Source: UBA7672 sp963718145
Lineage (GTDB): Bacteria > Pseudomonadota > Alphaproteobacteria > Caulobacterales > Hyphomonadaceae
NCBI GenBank assembly: GCA_963718145.1
Contig: CAVQYJ010000017.1
Location: 186,001-250,000, forward strand
Length of the DNA stretch: 64,000 nucleotides
Direction of reading: 5' to 3'
The notes below the pieces were generated by a model that worked only from the letters and a program-made list of their open reading frames with translations, had not been told where the DNA came from and searched no databases. Below are positions 25,348 through 34,361 of this stretch, piece after piece. Positions within the stretch are counted from its first letter, which is position 1. Every line of letters begins with the position of its first letter. The translations under genes and the position numbers were made by a program.

Positions 25348-26268
25348 TCAGTTCGCTCTTGCCAGCGGGTGGGCGGCTTCGAGCAGGTCGCGCAGTTCGT
25401 CGGTGACGACGTGCGTGTAGATCTGCGTGGTGGAGATGTCGGCGTGGCCGAGCAGGAGCTGCACGGCGCGCAGGTCGGCGCCGCCGGACAGGAGGTGCGT
25501 GGCGAAGGCGTGGCGCAGGGCGTGCGGCGTCACGCGCTCGATATTGATGCCGGCCTTCATGGCGAGGTCTTCGAGGATCTGGCCGAGGCGGCGGCGCGTG
25601 AGGCGGCCGCCGGAGCCGCGCGAGGGGAACACGAAGCGCTGCGCGGCGGAGCGCACGGCGGACTTGGGCAGGTATTGTTCGCGCACGGCCATCCACGCCT
25701 TGAGGGCGGAGAGAGCGGGCTTGCCGAGCGGAGCGATGCGTTCCTTGTCGCCCTTGCCGCGGACGATCAGCACGCTCGAACCGGGCGAGGGCAGGGCGGA
25801 GAGTGGCAGGTCGCAGCATTCGCTGGCGCGAAGGCCAGCGCCATAGAGGAACTCGATGAGGCAGATGTTGCGCAGGTCGGCCGGTTCGGTTCCCTGCGCG
25901 GCGGCGATCAGGCGGGCGACCTCTTCGCGCGAGAGCACGTCGGGCGGGGCGCGCTTGAGCGTGGGGCCATCGAGGCGCGAGGTCGGGTCGTCCTTGCGTT
26001 CGTTGTCGCCGATCTGGAAGCGGAAGAAGCGGCGCAACGCAGAGAGGCGGCGCGAGACGGTGGCGGGCGACATCTTGCGCTCGTGCAGGTCGCGCACGAA
26101 GGCGGAAAGGTCGCGCTCGCCGGCGTCGATCAGCGAGGAGCGGTTGGCGCGCAGGAAGGTGGAAGCGTCCTCCAGGTCGCGCCGGTAGGCGTCGATGGTG
26201 TTGTCGGCGGCGCCGCGTTCGGCGCGGAGGGTGTCGAGGAAGGCTTCGATGCGGCGTGTGTCGAGCAT
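25348..26268 (-). CDS. xerD: Tyrosine recombinase XerD
   Basis: A 306-residue site-specific recombinase that, with XerC, resolves chromosome dimers at dif. Catalytic residues are all visible: Arg147 in LYGAGLRASE, Lys172 in RGKGDKER, His249 and Arg252 in HALRHAFATHLL, His275 in LLGHADISTTQ and the nucleophile Tyr284 in IYTHV. The N-terminal SAM-like core-binding domain spans about 1-105. XerC is a close relative, but the aroK/aroB neighbourhood and sequence favour XerD. It is not associated with any mobile element here. Confidence 0.93.
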   Translation of the reverse strand: MLDTRRIEAFLDTLRAERGAADNTIDAYRRDLEDASTFLRANRSSLIDAGERDLSAFVRDLHERKMSPATVSRRLSALRRFFRFQIGDNERKDDPTSRLDGPTLKRAPPDVLSREEVARLIAAAQGTEPADLRNICLIEFLYGAGLRASECCDLPLSALPSPGSSVLIVRGKGDKERIAPLGKPALSALKAWMAVREQYLPKSAVRSAAQRFVFPSRGSGGRLTRRRLGQILEDLAMKAGINIERVTPHALRHAFATHLLSGGADLRAVQLLLGHADISTTQIYTHVVTDELRDLLEAAHPLARAN

Positions 26269-26417
26269 GGCGCCAAGGTGGGCGCGAGAGGTTTATGGGA
26301 AGTTAGCCGCGCTTGCGGTGCTCGCCGGGAATGGGCGGTAATGAATAGCGCCAATTGCTCATCAGGTGCAGCGCGCCACTCTCGGTTCGCCGCTGCCTTG
26401 TCCTGCAACGCCAAGCG

Positions 26418-28106
26418 CTACATCGCTTTCCACGCCTGGAGCGATTCCAGGGCGATGGCATTGGCGTTGTCTTCGAGGCCGGCGCGGCGGAACTGGACGA
26501 GAAGGTCGGCGAGACCGGCGAAGGAGAGGGCCGAGACGTCGTTGCCGAGGAGCGCGATGGCGGCGAGCGCGGCTTCGCCGTCGGCATCCTGGTCGATCGC
26601 GGCGGTGATGCGGGCGAGGGCGGCGTCGGAAACGCCCCGGCCGGCGGGTTTCTGGGCGGCAAGCAGCGTACGCTGGGCGGGAGACAGGTCGCGGCCCATG
26701 CCGGCGTGGAGGAAGAGGAAGCGCGTGTTCTCGATCCGGCGCACGTCGAGCTGGCGGCTTTGCGGGGTCGCCGCCTTGGCGGCGACTTCAGCCGGCGGCG
26801 GCACGGCGGCGATCAGGCGGTCGAGGATGGCGCCGGGCTTGTCGCCACTTGCGCCTGAATAGGAGAGCAGGAGGTCGATGCGGGCGGCGGCCCATGGGTC
26901 GGCCTTGTCCTTGGGCGCGGTGTCCATGAGCTTGCGCCAGTCCTGTGCCGCCTTGGGGTCGCCGGCCAGGATGGCGACGCGGGCGAATGTTTCGGCATTG
27001 GGCAGCGTCTCGGCGGACTTCGGGAGCGCCTTGATCGGTTCCACCAGCGCAGTGGCGGCGAGGCGGAAGTCGGAGAGGGATTCAGCCGACTTCAATGCGG
27101 CGGCGTAGGCGGTGGCCCTGGCGTCGGTCTTTGCGTCCTTCGCAGCGGCGCTGGCGAGCGCCATGGCGAGGAAGTCGGCGCGCGGCGCTGCGCGGCCGGC
27201 CGCGGCGGCTTGCGCAGGCCGGGCCGTTGCGGCGGTTTCCGCATGGAGCACGTCGAGGACGGCGGCGGCCTTGATCTGTCCGGCATTCAGTGCAGGGCGC
27301 AGGGCGGCGCGCTTCTGTTCGGGGGTCGCGTCCGGGTGTGCGATCACGGCGGCGGCGATGTCGCCCGGCGTTGCGGCGAAAGCGTTGGCGCCGGCCGGCA
27401 GTTTGGCCGCGATGGAGATGGCGGTGTCGAGCGCCGTGGCGTACCGCCCTTCGGGCTTCGCCTTGGCAGGCGCTTCCATGTAGGCGAGGGCGGAGAGAAG
27501 CCAGGGGTCGGCGGGTTTGCCTTCAGGCGCTGGGATGTGTTCGGCGGCGAGTGATGCCGCCTCGAAATCCCTGGCAAGGGCGAAGCAGAAGGCGCGCACC
27601 GGCATCCAGGCGGCATCGTCGCCGCGCTTGTCCGCAGCTCTGGCGCAGGCGGCCTTCGACTGGCCGAGCAGGAGCTCATGGTCAGCGGTCATGCGATCGA
27701 AGCTCTTGCCCCAGGCGGTATCGGGGAAGCGCTTGCGCAGGTCGAGCGCGTGTTCGGTCTCGCCAAGCTGTTCGATCAGGCGGAGGCGTTCGGGGGTCAG
27801 GGGACTGGGGTCGCTCGCGCCCTTGGCGTCGGCTGGACCCTTGGCGGACGACAGCACGACGCGGCGCAGCACGGCGCGGCCGGCCGGTGAAAGCTGTTGC
27901 GGCTGGATGGCGGCGTAGAGCGGCGCCAGCGTTAGCGTTGTCGTGTTGGCCCAAAGGCTGGAGGGCAGGGCCCCATCATTCTTGCCGAGCCAGCCGACGC
28001 CCCACGGGTCCACCTCGGCGAGCGGCGCGGACGCAACCTGGGCCGACGCCACGGGAGCGAGGCCAAGAGCGAGCGCGAGAAGACTCGCGCTAGTGCGGCC
28101 CGACAT
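26418..28106 (-). CDS. Secreted alpha-helical protein of unknown function
   Basis: A 562-residue product from ATG 28106 with signal peptide MSGRTSASLLALALGLAPVA ending near SAQ. The mature part is Ala-rich and mostly helical with motifs spaced like TPR/HEAT repeats (for example ALDLRKRFPDTAWGKSF and AAAVIAHPDATPEQKRAALR), but no named domain was recognised. It overlaps by 17 bases the small membrane protein gene upstream and lies between xerD and aroK, a position I associate with conserved hypothetical proteins in Caulobacterales. A periplasmic location is inferred. Confidence 0.72.
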   Translation of the reverse strand: MSGRTSASLLALALGLAPVASAQVASAPLAEVDPWGVGWLGKNDGALPSSLWANTTTLTLAPLYAAIQPQQLSPAGRAVLRRVVLSSAKGPADAKGASDPSPLTPERLRLIEQLGETEHALDLRKRFPDTAWGKSFDRMTADHELLLGQSKAACARAADKRGDDAAWMPVRAFCFALARDFEAASLAAEHIPAPEGKPADPWLLSALAYMEAPAKAKPEGRYATALDTAISIAAKLPAGANAFAATPGDIAAAVIAHPDATPEQKRAALRPALNAGQIKAAAVLDVLHAETAATARPAQAAAAGRAAPRADFLAMALASAAAKDAKTDARATAYAAALKSAESLSDFRLAATALVEPIKALPKSAETLPNAETFARVAILAGDPKAAQDWRKLMDTAPKDKADPWAAARIDLLLSYSGASGDKPGAILDRLIAAVPPPAEVAAKAATPQSRQLDVRRIENTRFLFLHAGMGRDLSPAQRTLLAAQKPAGRGVSDAALARITAAIDQDADGEAALAAIALLGNDVSALSFAGLADLLVQFRRAGLEDNANAIALESLQAWKAM

Positions 28107-28272
28107 TGGTCGCCTCCACGCGAATCTCGGTCTGCGGCGGCTTGTTCGATTCCGCCTGACCCGAAAACCAGAAGACGCCGCCGACAACGAGGACGAGGCC
28201 GACCAGCGCCAGGATGCCGATCAGCTTCCCGGGCAGGCCGCTTCGCCGCCGTGAAAATCCTCCGCGCGCCAT
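28090..28272 (-). CDS. 60-residue single-helix membrane protein
   Basis: The start is ATG 28272 (MARGGFSRRRSGLPGKLIG); a longer frame to 28377 runs into the aroK promoter region and lacks support. A basic N-terminus leads to one transmembrane helix (LIGILALVGLVLVVGGVFWF, about 17-36) and a short polar tail. The 17-base overlap with the downstream secreted-protein gene implies co-translation. No family is recognised. Confidence 0.65.
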   Translation of the reverse strand: MARGGFSRRRSGLPGKLIGILALVGLVLVVGGVFWFSGQAESNKPPQTEIRVEATNVGPH

Positions 28273-28471
28273 GATCCCTCCGCGACAAGTGTTCCGAACC
28301 GGCTCACACCGGGCAGATGGTCCCAACAGGCTTTCCGAAGAATTGAAATCAGAGCCACTTGCAAGGGCGCAGCGCATGGGGCTGCCGCCCCGGCGCCGTC
28401 AAAAATGGTCCCAGATTTGCCCGTTCAGCCTTGAGCGCTATAAGCGGGCGGTTCGTTCAACAGGGCAAGTC

Positions 28472-29077
28472 ATGTCTGCGCGCAATACCCCTCCGGACGG
28501 GGGTGTCACGGAAGGCGGGGAGCCGGACGGCGGCCATGCGTCCGATAAGCCGGTCGCCGGAGGCGGGCTTGTGCGCACAATCGCCCTGGTTGGGTTGATG
28601 GGAGTGGGAAAGTCCACGGTTGGGCGCAAGCTGGCGGGCGAGCTGGGCGCACAGTTCGTCGACAGCGACGACGAGATCGAAAAGGCGGCCGGCCTGTCGG
28701 TGCAGGAAATCTTCACGCGACTGGGCGAACCGGAATTCCGGCGCGGCGAGCGGCGGGTGATCGAACGCCTTCTGTCGGGTCCGCCGATCGTGCTGGCCAC
28801 CGGGGGAGGGGCGTACATGGACCCCGAAACGCGCGCGCTCATGAAGGAGAAGGCGACTACGGTATGGCTGCGCGCCGATCTCGACGTGATCTGGAGGCGC
28901 GTCAGCCGTCGCGACACAAGGCCGCTGCTGAAGCAGGGCAATCCGAGGCAAGTGCTGGCCGATCTCGATGCGAAGCGGGCGCCAATCTATGCGCAGGCTG
29001 ACATTGTGGTCGATTCGGGCGATGGCCCGTCGAACGACGCGGTGAAGGCGATCCGCGCAGCATTGGGTGTTGCATGA
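28472..29077 (+). CDS. aroK: Shikimate kinase AroK
   Basis: A 201-residue enzyme that phosphorylates shikimate with ATP in aromatic amino-acid synthesis. Walker A is GLMGVGKST (about 41-49). The shikimate-binding Asp is in VDSDDEIEKAAG, Arg in GEPEFRRGERR and the GGG in LATGGGAYMD; the lid Arg is in SRRDTRPLL. The N-terminus carries about 30 extra Gly/Pro-rich residues. The start at 28472 was chosen because upstream codons have no similarity. The stop overlaps the aroB start (ATGA). Confidence 0.96.
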   Translation: MSARNTPPDGGVTEGGEPDGGHASDKPVAGGGLVRTIALVGLMGVGKSTVGRKLAGELGAQFVDSDDEIEKAAGLSVQEIFTRLGEPEFRRGERRVIERLLSGPPIVLATGGGAYMDPETRALMKEKATTVWLRADLDVIWRRVSRRDTRPLLKQGNPRQVLADLDAKRAPIYAQADIVVDSGDGPSNDAVKAIRAALGVA

Positions 29078-30204
29078 GCGGCGTGAGAGCGACCGTGCGC
29101 GTTGAGCTGGCCTCGCGCGGATACGACATCCTGATCGGCGAGGGCTTGCTGGCGCGAACAGGCGAGCTGGTGAAGCCGCTGCTGAAGACGGGGCGCGCCA
29201 AGGTCTTCGTGGTCGCCGACCAGAAGGTCGAGGCGCTGCACCTCGCAACTTTGAGCACGGGCCTCGAGAAGGCGGGGCTCGGCTTCGTCAAGACCAGCGT
29301 GCCGTCCGGCGAGGGATCGAAGTCCTTCAGCCAGTTGGATCGGGTTCTCGGCGATCTGATCGAGGCGGGCGCCGAGCGCGATGACCTGATCATCGCCTTT
29401 GGCGGCGGTGTCGTGGGCGACCTCACCGGGCTTGCAGCGGGGCTCCTGAAGCGCGGCGCGCGCTTCGTGCAGATTCCAACGACGCTTCTGGCCCAGGTCG
29501 ACAGTTCGGTGGGAGGCAAGACCGCGATCAATTCGCGCGCCGGCAAGAACATGATCGGCCTGTTCCACCAGCCTGTGCTGGTGATCGCAGATCTTGACGT
29601 GCTCGACACCTTGCCCGAGCGCGAGCGTGCGGCGGGGCTGGCGGAGGTTGCGAAGTATGCGCTGATCGATGACCCGACATTCTTCGACTACCTGGAGCGC
29701 AACGCTTCCGCGCTGAAGGCGGGGCAGAAGGACGTCCTCGCCGAAGCGGTGCGTGTCTCCTGTGCGTCGAAGGCGCGCATCGTCGCGATCGACGAGACAG
29801 AGCAGGCCGAACGCGCGCTGCTCAACCTCGGCCACACCTTCGGACACGCGCTCGAACGCGCCAACAATTTTGGGCCGGCGCTACTGCATGGCGAAGGCGT
29901 CGGTGCGGGCATGGCGATGGCGATGCGCTATTCGGTCCAACTCGGCCTCTGTCCCGGACAGGACGCTGTGCGCGCCGAACGCCTGCTCAATTCGCTTGGG
30001 CTGGTGACGCGCATTCCAGGACTCGGGGGAGGCCCCTATGCCGCCGAGGACCTGCTCGCCCACATGGCGCACGACAAGAAGGCGCGGAACGGCCGGCTCA
30101 CGCTCATTCTGGCCAGGGGGATCGGCCAGGCCTTCATCCAGAAGGATGCTGAAACGCCGCCGCTGCGGCATTTCCTTGCAAAAGAGGTTGCTGGTGCTTC
30201 CTAA
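29074..30204 (+). CDS. aroB: 3-dehydroquinate synthase AroB
   Basis: A 376-residue NAD- and metal-dependent enzyme that forms the first carbocycle of the shikimate pathway. Conserved blocks are PSGEGSKSFSQLDRVLGDL, IIAFGGGVVGDLTGLAAG, QVDSSVGGKTAINSRAGKN, and the metal-binding ALLNLGHTFGHALE and HGEGVGAGMAMAM. It overlaps aroK by 4 bases, so kinase and synthase are co-translated, a common arrangement. It ends about 60 bases before a LuxR-type regulator gene. Confidence 0.97.
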   Translation: MSGVRATVRVELASRGYDILIGEGLLARTGELVKPLLKTGRAKVFVVADQKVEALHLATLSTGLEKAGLGFVKTSVPSGEGSKSFSQLDRVLGDLIEAGAERDDLIIAFGGGVVGDLTGLAAGLLKRGARFVQIPTTLLAQVDSSVGGKTAINSRAGKNMIGLFHQPVLVIADLDVLDTLPERERAAGLAEVAKYALIDDPTFFDYLERNASALKAGQKDVLAEAVRVSCASKARIVAIDETEQAERALLNLGHTFGHALERANNFGPALLHGEGVGAGMAMAMRYSVQLGLCPGQDAVRAERLLNSLGLVTRIPGLGGGPYAAEDLLAHMAHDKKARNGRLTLILARGIGQAFIQKDAETPPLRHFLAKEVAGAS

Positions 30205-30265
30205 AGCCCTCGCGCATCCCTAGGTTGCGACCAAGGGTAGGTTCGGGGTTTGGGGGATTTCAGGC

Positions 30266-31006
30266 ATGCTGGCGGAGCGCACGCTCGCCTTTGCAGCGTC
30301 GGCGCCGGGCCTGCACACGCGGAAGGCCCTGTCGGCCAGCTTCCTGCATCTGATCGAGACGCTGGGAGCATCGCGCTTCGCTTGTCTCTATGTGCGTCGC
30401 GACTCCGGTGGACTCAGCATCGAAAAGTCGATCTCGAACCTGCCGAAACTCTGGCAGGAGCTTTATCTCGAGCGAGGATATGACGCGAGCGATCCGATCT
30501 TCCAGTCGGCGGCGCGCGGCGGGGCCTATGGCTACTGGAACGAACTCACGCAGAACATGTCGCTTTCAAAGGCCGGCAGGGAGCTCATCGCGACGGCGAG
30601 CGAGTTCGACATGAAGGACGGCTTCACCAAGCGTGTGCAGCTGGACGTGGGCGGCGCCGCGGTGATGATGGTCGCGGGCCGGCAGCTTGTGCGTGGCGAG
30701 AAGGCTCGGGCCTGCCTGCGCGTCTCGTTCGACATCTTCGCGAATGAAGGCGCGCGCATGCTGAAGATTGCCGACGATGGCGACAGTGGCGGAGACGACA
30801 CGGGCCACGGCCGCGACCTGTCGAAGACCCAATTGCGCGTCCTGTTGATGCGTTCCGAAGGACTCTCCAACAAGCAGGTGGCGCAGGCCATGGGCCGCCA
30901 CGAGAAGACCGTGGAATGCCATGTGACGGAAATCCTGCGCCGCCTGGAGGCGCGCAACATGATCGACGCCATACGTATCGCCACAAAGCGCAAGCTCATC
31001 CTCTAG
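30266..31006 (+). CDS. LuxR-family regulator with autoinducer-binding-like domain (LuxR solo)
   Basis: A 246-residue protein. The N-terminal domain (about 15-165) resembles the acyl-homoserine-lactone-binding fold: LPKLWQELYLERGYDASDPI, with the Trp, Tyr and Asp-Pro positions typical of that family, then YWNEL. The C-terminal domain (about 180-246) is a GerE-type helix-turn-helix (LSNKQVAQAMGRHEKTVECH). No luxI is in the window, so it is a solo regulator that may sense an external or other ligand. A long-loop inverted repeat follows its stop. The ligand is unknown. Confidence 0.88.
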   Translation: MLAERTLAFAASAPGLHTRKALSASFLHLIETLGASRFACLYVRRDSGGLSIEKSISNLPKLWQELYLERGYDASDPIFQSAARGGAYGYWNELTQNMSLSKAGRELIATASEFDMKDGFTKRVQLDVGGAAVMMVAGRQLVRGEKARACLRVSFDIFANEGARMLKIADDGDSGGDDTGHGRDLSKTQLRVLLMRSEGLSNKQVAQAMGRHEKTVECHVTEILRRLEARNMIDAIRIATKRKLIL

Positions 31007-31335
31007 AGATTCCCCGAAAAGTCCCTTGCGATCTTAGGGGAATCCCGGATGGTTCATCCGTCCCTGCGCCGTGGATGGTCAGCAGGGGAGGACGGGTCAG
31101 ATCGCGGGCCTGGACCTGGGCGGCAGGCCGGCGCACTGCTGGCAGGCCGGATCGGCGGCTCCCTAAGGGAGCCGCGATCTCCCGCGTGGATGACCGGGAC
31201 TGCGCCGCAAACAGGCTGTCGGAGCCTCCCAATGGCCCGATAATCAACAACCTCGAAGGCGCGGTTAGGGCAGTCTCAAGGTTTTCACGCCAGATTTCCT
31301 GCCGGATTTGCGCCTTCTGGCGCCTGGAGGGGTTA
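31007..31335. other. 329-base intergenic region with two inverted repeats
   Basis: No coding frame is supported. GATTCCCC (31008-31015) pairs with GGGGAATC (31037-31044) across a 21-base loop just after the LuxR stop; there is no U-tract. GCGGCTCCCT (31155-31164) pairs with AGGGAGCCGC (31166-31175) over a one-base centre, a near-perfect palindrome. Nothing else is recognised before the start at 31336. Confidence 0.55.
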
Positions 31336-32322
31336 ATGGCATCGCGTAACCTGGCCGCGCTGGCGACCGACTTGAAACGAGCTGGCCGCATCACGGGGGC
31401 GGACGTCGCGGCGCTGCGCGGCGCCGTATTCGGCGACATGACCGCGACGCGTGCCGAGGCGGAGGCTCTGGTCGAGCTTGACGAGGCGGTTGCCGAGCGC
31501 GCGCCAGACTGGGCGATGTTCTATGTCGAGGCGCTGACGGACCTTGCCGTTCGACAGCAACAGCCGGCAGGCTATGTGACCGACGCAGATGCTGCCTGGC
31601 TGATCGACATGCTATCGCGCGACGGTCGCGTGCGGGGCGACAGCGAGCTGGAAGCATTGGTTCGCATTCTTGAAGTGGCGACGGTAGTTCCGGCGAGCCT
31701 GGGCGCCTATGCGATGCATCAGGTGAAGCTGGCGGTGCTGGCCGATGGGCGCATCGGCGCTGACGAAGTCACACTCCTGCGCCGCATTCTTTATTCGACG
31801 GCGGGAGAAGGCAACATCGCGATCACCCGCGCGGAAGCCGAAGTCCTGTTCGACATCAACGATTCGGTTCGCGGCCGCGAGAACGATCCAAGCTGGCCCG
31901 ACCTGTTCGCCAAGGCGTTGACCGCCTGCGTCATGACGGTGTCCGGCTATCGCGCGCTGGGCCGCGAGGAAGCGGCGCATCGCGACGCATGGCTCGAAAA
32001 ACCGCTGGAACGCAAAGGCATCGGCGCCTTCGTGAGCCAAATGTTTGAAGGCCGGAAGCACTTTTCCAGCGTTCAGTCGATCAAGGACGCCATGAAACCC
32101 GGTGATCCGGTCGGCGACGACGTCAACGCCGACGAGGCCGCCCGAAAGGAGGCCGAGGCCGTCTCAGCCGAAGAGGCGAACTGGCTCGTGGCGCGCATCC
32201 GCCGGGATGGTGTGTTCGACGACGGCGAGAGCAAGGTGATCGCGTTCATCAAGCAGGAATCGCCTGACATCCACCCGGTGCTGAAGCCCTTGCTGGACGA
32301 ACTGGCGGCCAGGCGGGCCTGA
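31336..32322 (+). CDS. All-helical protein with internal duplication (TerB-like), function unknown
   Basis: A 328-residue soluble, acidic, helical protein. Two unit types repeat. Unit A occurs at about 17-72 (ITGADVAALRGAVFGD, then TRAEAEALVELDEAVAERAP) and again at about 138-200 (IGADEVTLLRRILYST, then TRAEAEVLFDINDSVRG). Unit B occurs at about 82-112 (TDADAAWLIDMLSRDGRV) and 278-308 (SAEEANWLVARIRRDGVF). The helix lengths and acidic helix starts resemble TerB/DjlA-like domains, but no metal-binding motif is clear. The ATG at 31336 was chosen for similarity between units; longer upstream frames enter the palindrome region. Confidence 0.72.
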   Translation: MASRNLAALATDLKRAGRITGADVAALRGAVFGDMTATRAEAEALVELDEAVAERAPDWAMFYVEALTDLAVRQQQPAGYVTDADAAWLIDMLSRDGRVRGDSELEALVRILEVATVVPASLGAYAMHQVKLAVLADGRIGADEVTLLRRILYSTAGEGNIAITRAEAEVLFDINDSVRGRENDPSWPDLFAKALTACVMTVSGYRALGREEAAHRDAWLEKPLERKGIGAFVSQMFEGRKHFSSVQSIKDAMKPGDPVGDDVNADEAARKEAEAVSAEEANWLVARIRRDGVFDDGESKVIAFIKQESPDIHPVLKPLLDELAARRA

Positions 32323-32346
32323 GGACTGCTTCAGAAATGACCGCCG

Positions 32347-32613
32347 TCAGGCGTTGATCGACAGGGCATGCAGGCCGGTTTCGAACTCGGCCGCCAGTGC
32401 AGTGTTGACCGCCCGGTGCCGGGCCAAACGGGACAGCCCGGCAAAGGCATCCGCCCGGATTCGGACCGAATAATGCGTCTCGCCTCCCGGCCTGGCGCCC
32501 GCGTGCCCATGGTGCAAGTGGCTTTCGTCCACTATCTCCAGTTCGCCAGGAGAAAAAGCAGCCTCGAGGGCCGCCCGAATGCGTTCCGCACGGGTTGTCA
32601 ATTCTTGTGGCAT
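32347..32613 (-). CDS. bolA: BolA-family protein
   Basis: An 88-residue BolA/YrbA-type protein. It reads RIRAALEAAFSPGELEIVDE, then SHLHHGHAGARPGGETHYSV, RIRADAFAGLSRLARHRAVN and HALSINA, the family core including the conserved C-terminal histidine. BolA proteins partner monothiol glutaredoxins in iron-sulfur/iron homeostasis and affect cell shape. It diverges from the J-domain gene by 27 bases, a linkage seen in other alphaproteobacteria. Confidence 0.92.
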   Translation of the reverse strand: MPQELTTRAERIRAALEAAFSPGELEIVDESHLHHGHAGARPGGETHYSVRIRADAFAGLSRLARHRAVNTALAAEFETGLHALSINA

Positions 32614-32640
32614 TAACAAACGCATCCCAAGATCAGAACC

Positions 32641-33309
32641 ATGTCGTTCGCCGAAGACTATAGCCGCGATTATCGCGTCAAGTTCGTCGACATCCGCGTC
32701 AACCCTCCGGGCGGACGGCGGAGGCGGCCGGGCGAGAGCGCGCGCGTCTGTGAAGCCAAAGGTTGTGACGACCGCGGCGTATGCAAGGCCCCCAAACCAT
32801 TTGCCGCCCGCACTGTCCAGGTTCCCGGCCAGCGCGTCGAGGTCGACGACAGCTACTGGTTCTGCCAGCGCCACGCCGCCGAGTACAACCAGAGCTATGA
32901 CTTCTTCGAAGGCATGACCGAGGCGGAGATCACCGCCTTCCAGGCCTCCGCCGGCTTCGGCCACAAGCCGACCTGGCGCTTTGGCGGCGGTGCGATCGGC
33001 GCAGCAGGCCGGGCGCAGCAGATGAACAATCCGCGCGGCTGGCGCGGGGCGAAGGACTGGCTCTATAACGGCCACGTGGGCGGGCCGGGACAGGCCTCGC
33101 CCATGCGCGACCGAACTCGACTGCAGATCCGGGCGCTCGACGAGATGCAGCTTCCGCACAATGCCGAGGCGGCCACGATCCGCGAGCGCTATGGCTTGCT
33201 GGTCAAGCAGTACCATCCGGATTCCAACGGTGGCGACCGCTCGATGGAGCACCGCCTCGCCATCGTCATCCGCGCCTTCAAGGCGCTGAAGGCAAGCGGC
33301 CTGGCCTGA
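32641..33309 (+). CDS. J-domain protein (DnaJ-like, C-terminal J domain)
   Basis: A 222-residue protein. An N-terminal region (about 30-85) contains four cysteines and a His (CEAKGCDDRGVCKAP, YWFCQRH) that could bind zinc. The J domain lies at the C-terminus (about 165-222), with the HPD tripeptide in VKQYHPDSNGGDR. It should stimulate an Hsp70 ATPase. It is convergent and abutting with the secreted-protein gene at 33310. In related genomes this gene often stands between bolA and cobS; here cobS is about 2.8 kb away. Confidence 0.88.
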   Translation: MSFAEDYSRDYRVKFVDIRVNPPGGRRRRPGESARVCEAKGCDDRGVCKAPKPFAARTVQVPGQRVEVDDSYWFCQRHAAEYNQSYDFFEGMTEAEITAFQASAGFGHKPTWRFGGGAIGAAGRAQQMNNPRGWRGAKDWLYNGHVGGPGQASPMRDRTRLQIRALDEMQLPHNAEAATIRERYGLLVKQYHPDSNGGDRSMEHRLAIVIRAFKALKASGLA

Positions 33310-34323
33310 TCACTTCAGCTTCGCCGCACGTGCGTCGGCGACCCGCGCGCCCGAGAGGATGTTGGGCAGCGAATAGTTGTGCTCGTGGCAGGGCGAGGGG
33401 AACATGCCGGTCGTCGTCGAATAGAAGGAATACTCGGCGAGCCATGGCGCGGAGTAGGTTTCCGGATCGACCACGGTGAACTGGTAGAGCAGTTCGTCTT
33501 GCGACAGGCGGGTGAAGCGCTCGATCACGGTGGCGTCCGGATTGACAAGGAAGCCCGTGAACAGGCCGCGCCTGGCGGTGGCTTTTGGCTGGCGGATCGT
33601 CTCGATCACGAGCGTGTCGCCCTCCCAGCGCGCGATGCTGTCGCCGAACCAGGAGCGCGGGCCGCCGCCTGCGTGAATGGCGTGGCGGGCTGCAAACGGA
33701 ATGATTCGCGCCTCGTCGCCATTCTCGCTGTGGATCACCAGGTGCGCCGGCGTCTGGATGAACTGCAGGCGGTTGTAGGAGATGGTGGCGTGCGCGGGAG
33801 GGTTTCCGCTGAGCACCAGGCAACGTTCTCCGGAGGGCCGCTGTTCGTAGTCGTCCTTCGGACCGTCCAAGGAATCGCCGGATGCTTCCTTCCGGCCTTC
33901 CGGGGTCATCGGCAATTTGCCGTCGGCGGGCAGGACGATGAGGCGCGAGCGCCGTTCGCCGCGCACGACCGGGAGGCCGTCGGTGTTGCCGATGATGTCG
34001 GAAGCCTCCGGGTCGATGGCGAAGTCGGGCGAGGCCGTCATGCGGCTGACCATCATCTCGATCATCTTCTTGGACTGCTCTTCGGAGACGACCAGCGTCG
34101 TCGCCATGGGGGTGGCTTCGAAAACCGGGAAGAAATTTGTGGCCCACACGGCGCCCTGGAAATCCGGATGACCGTCCGGCGTGCGAGGCAGTCCAGGCGC
34201 GGCCGTCAGCGAGGTTGGCGCATAGCCAGGAGCAGCGGCTGGTGATTGCGCAACCGAAGGAGGCGCGAGAAGGAGCGCCGCACCGGCGGCGGCGCTAAAT
34301 TTCAGAGCGCGGAAACCGAACAT
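33310..34323 (-). CDS. Secreted protein of unknown function
   Basis: A 337-residue product with signal peptide MFGFRALKFSAAAGAALLLA ending near SVAQ. The mature start has GLPRTPDGHPDFQGAVW, a motif seen in exported proteins of Acidobacteria and some Alphaproteobacteria with uncharacterised roles. Later blocks include SYNRLQFIQTPAHLVIHSEN, WFGDSIARWEGDTLVIETIR and ERFTRLSQDELLYQFTVVD, suggesting a beta-rich fold. It is divergent from an AraC regulator with a shared palindrome between them, so regulation by that protein is plausible. Confidence 0.75.
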   Translation of the reverse strand: MFGFRALKFSAAAGAALLLAPPSVAQSPAAAPGYAPTSLTAAPGLPRTPDGHPDFQGAVWATNFFPVFEATPMATTLVVSEEQSKKMIEMMVSRMTASPDFAIDPEASDIIGNTDGLPVVRGERRSRLIVLPADGKLPMTPEGRKEASGDSLDGPKDDYEQRPSGERCLVLSGNPPAHATISYNRLQFIQTPAHLVIHSENGDEARIIPFAARHAIHAGGGPRSWFGDSIARWEGDTLVIETIRQPKATARRGLFTGFLVNPDATVIERFTRLSQDELLYQFTVVDPETYSAPWLAEYSFYSTTTGMFPSPCHEHNYSLPNILSGARVADARAAKLK

Positions 34324-34361
34324 GATGGAACCCTCGTACGGTCGATTTTTGGGCTAGCCGA

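Noticed and set aside
25348..26268. Tyrosine recombinase as a phage or integron integrase
   Set aside because: Length, sequence and the aroK/aroB neighbourhood fit housekeeping XerD; no attachment site or cargo is nearby.
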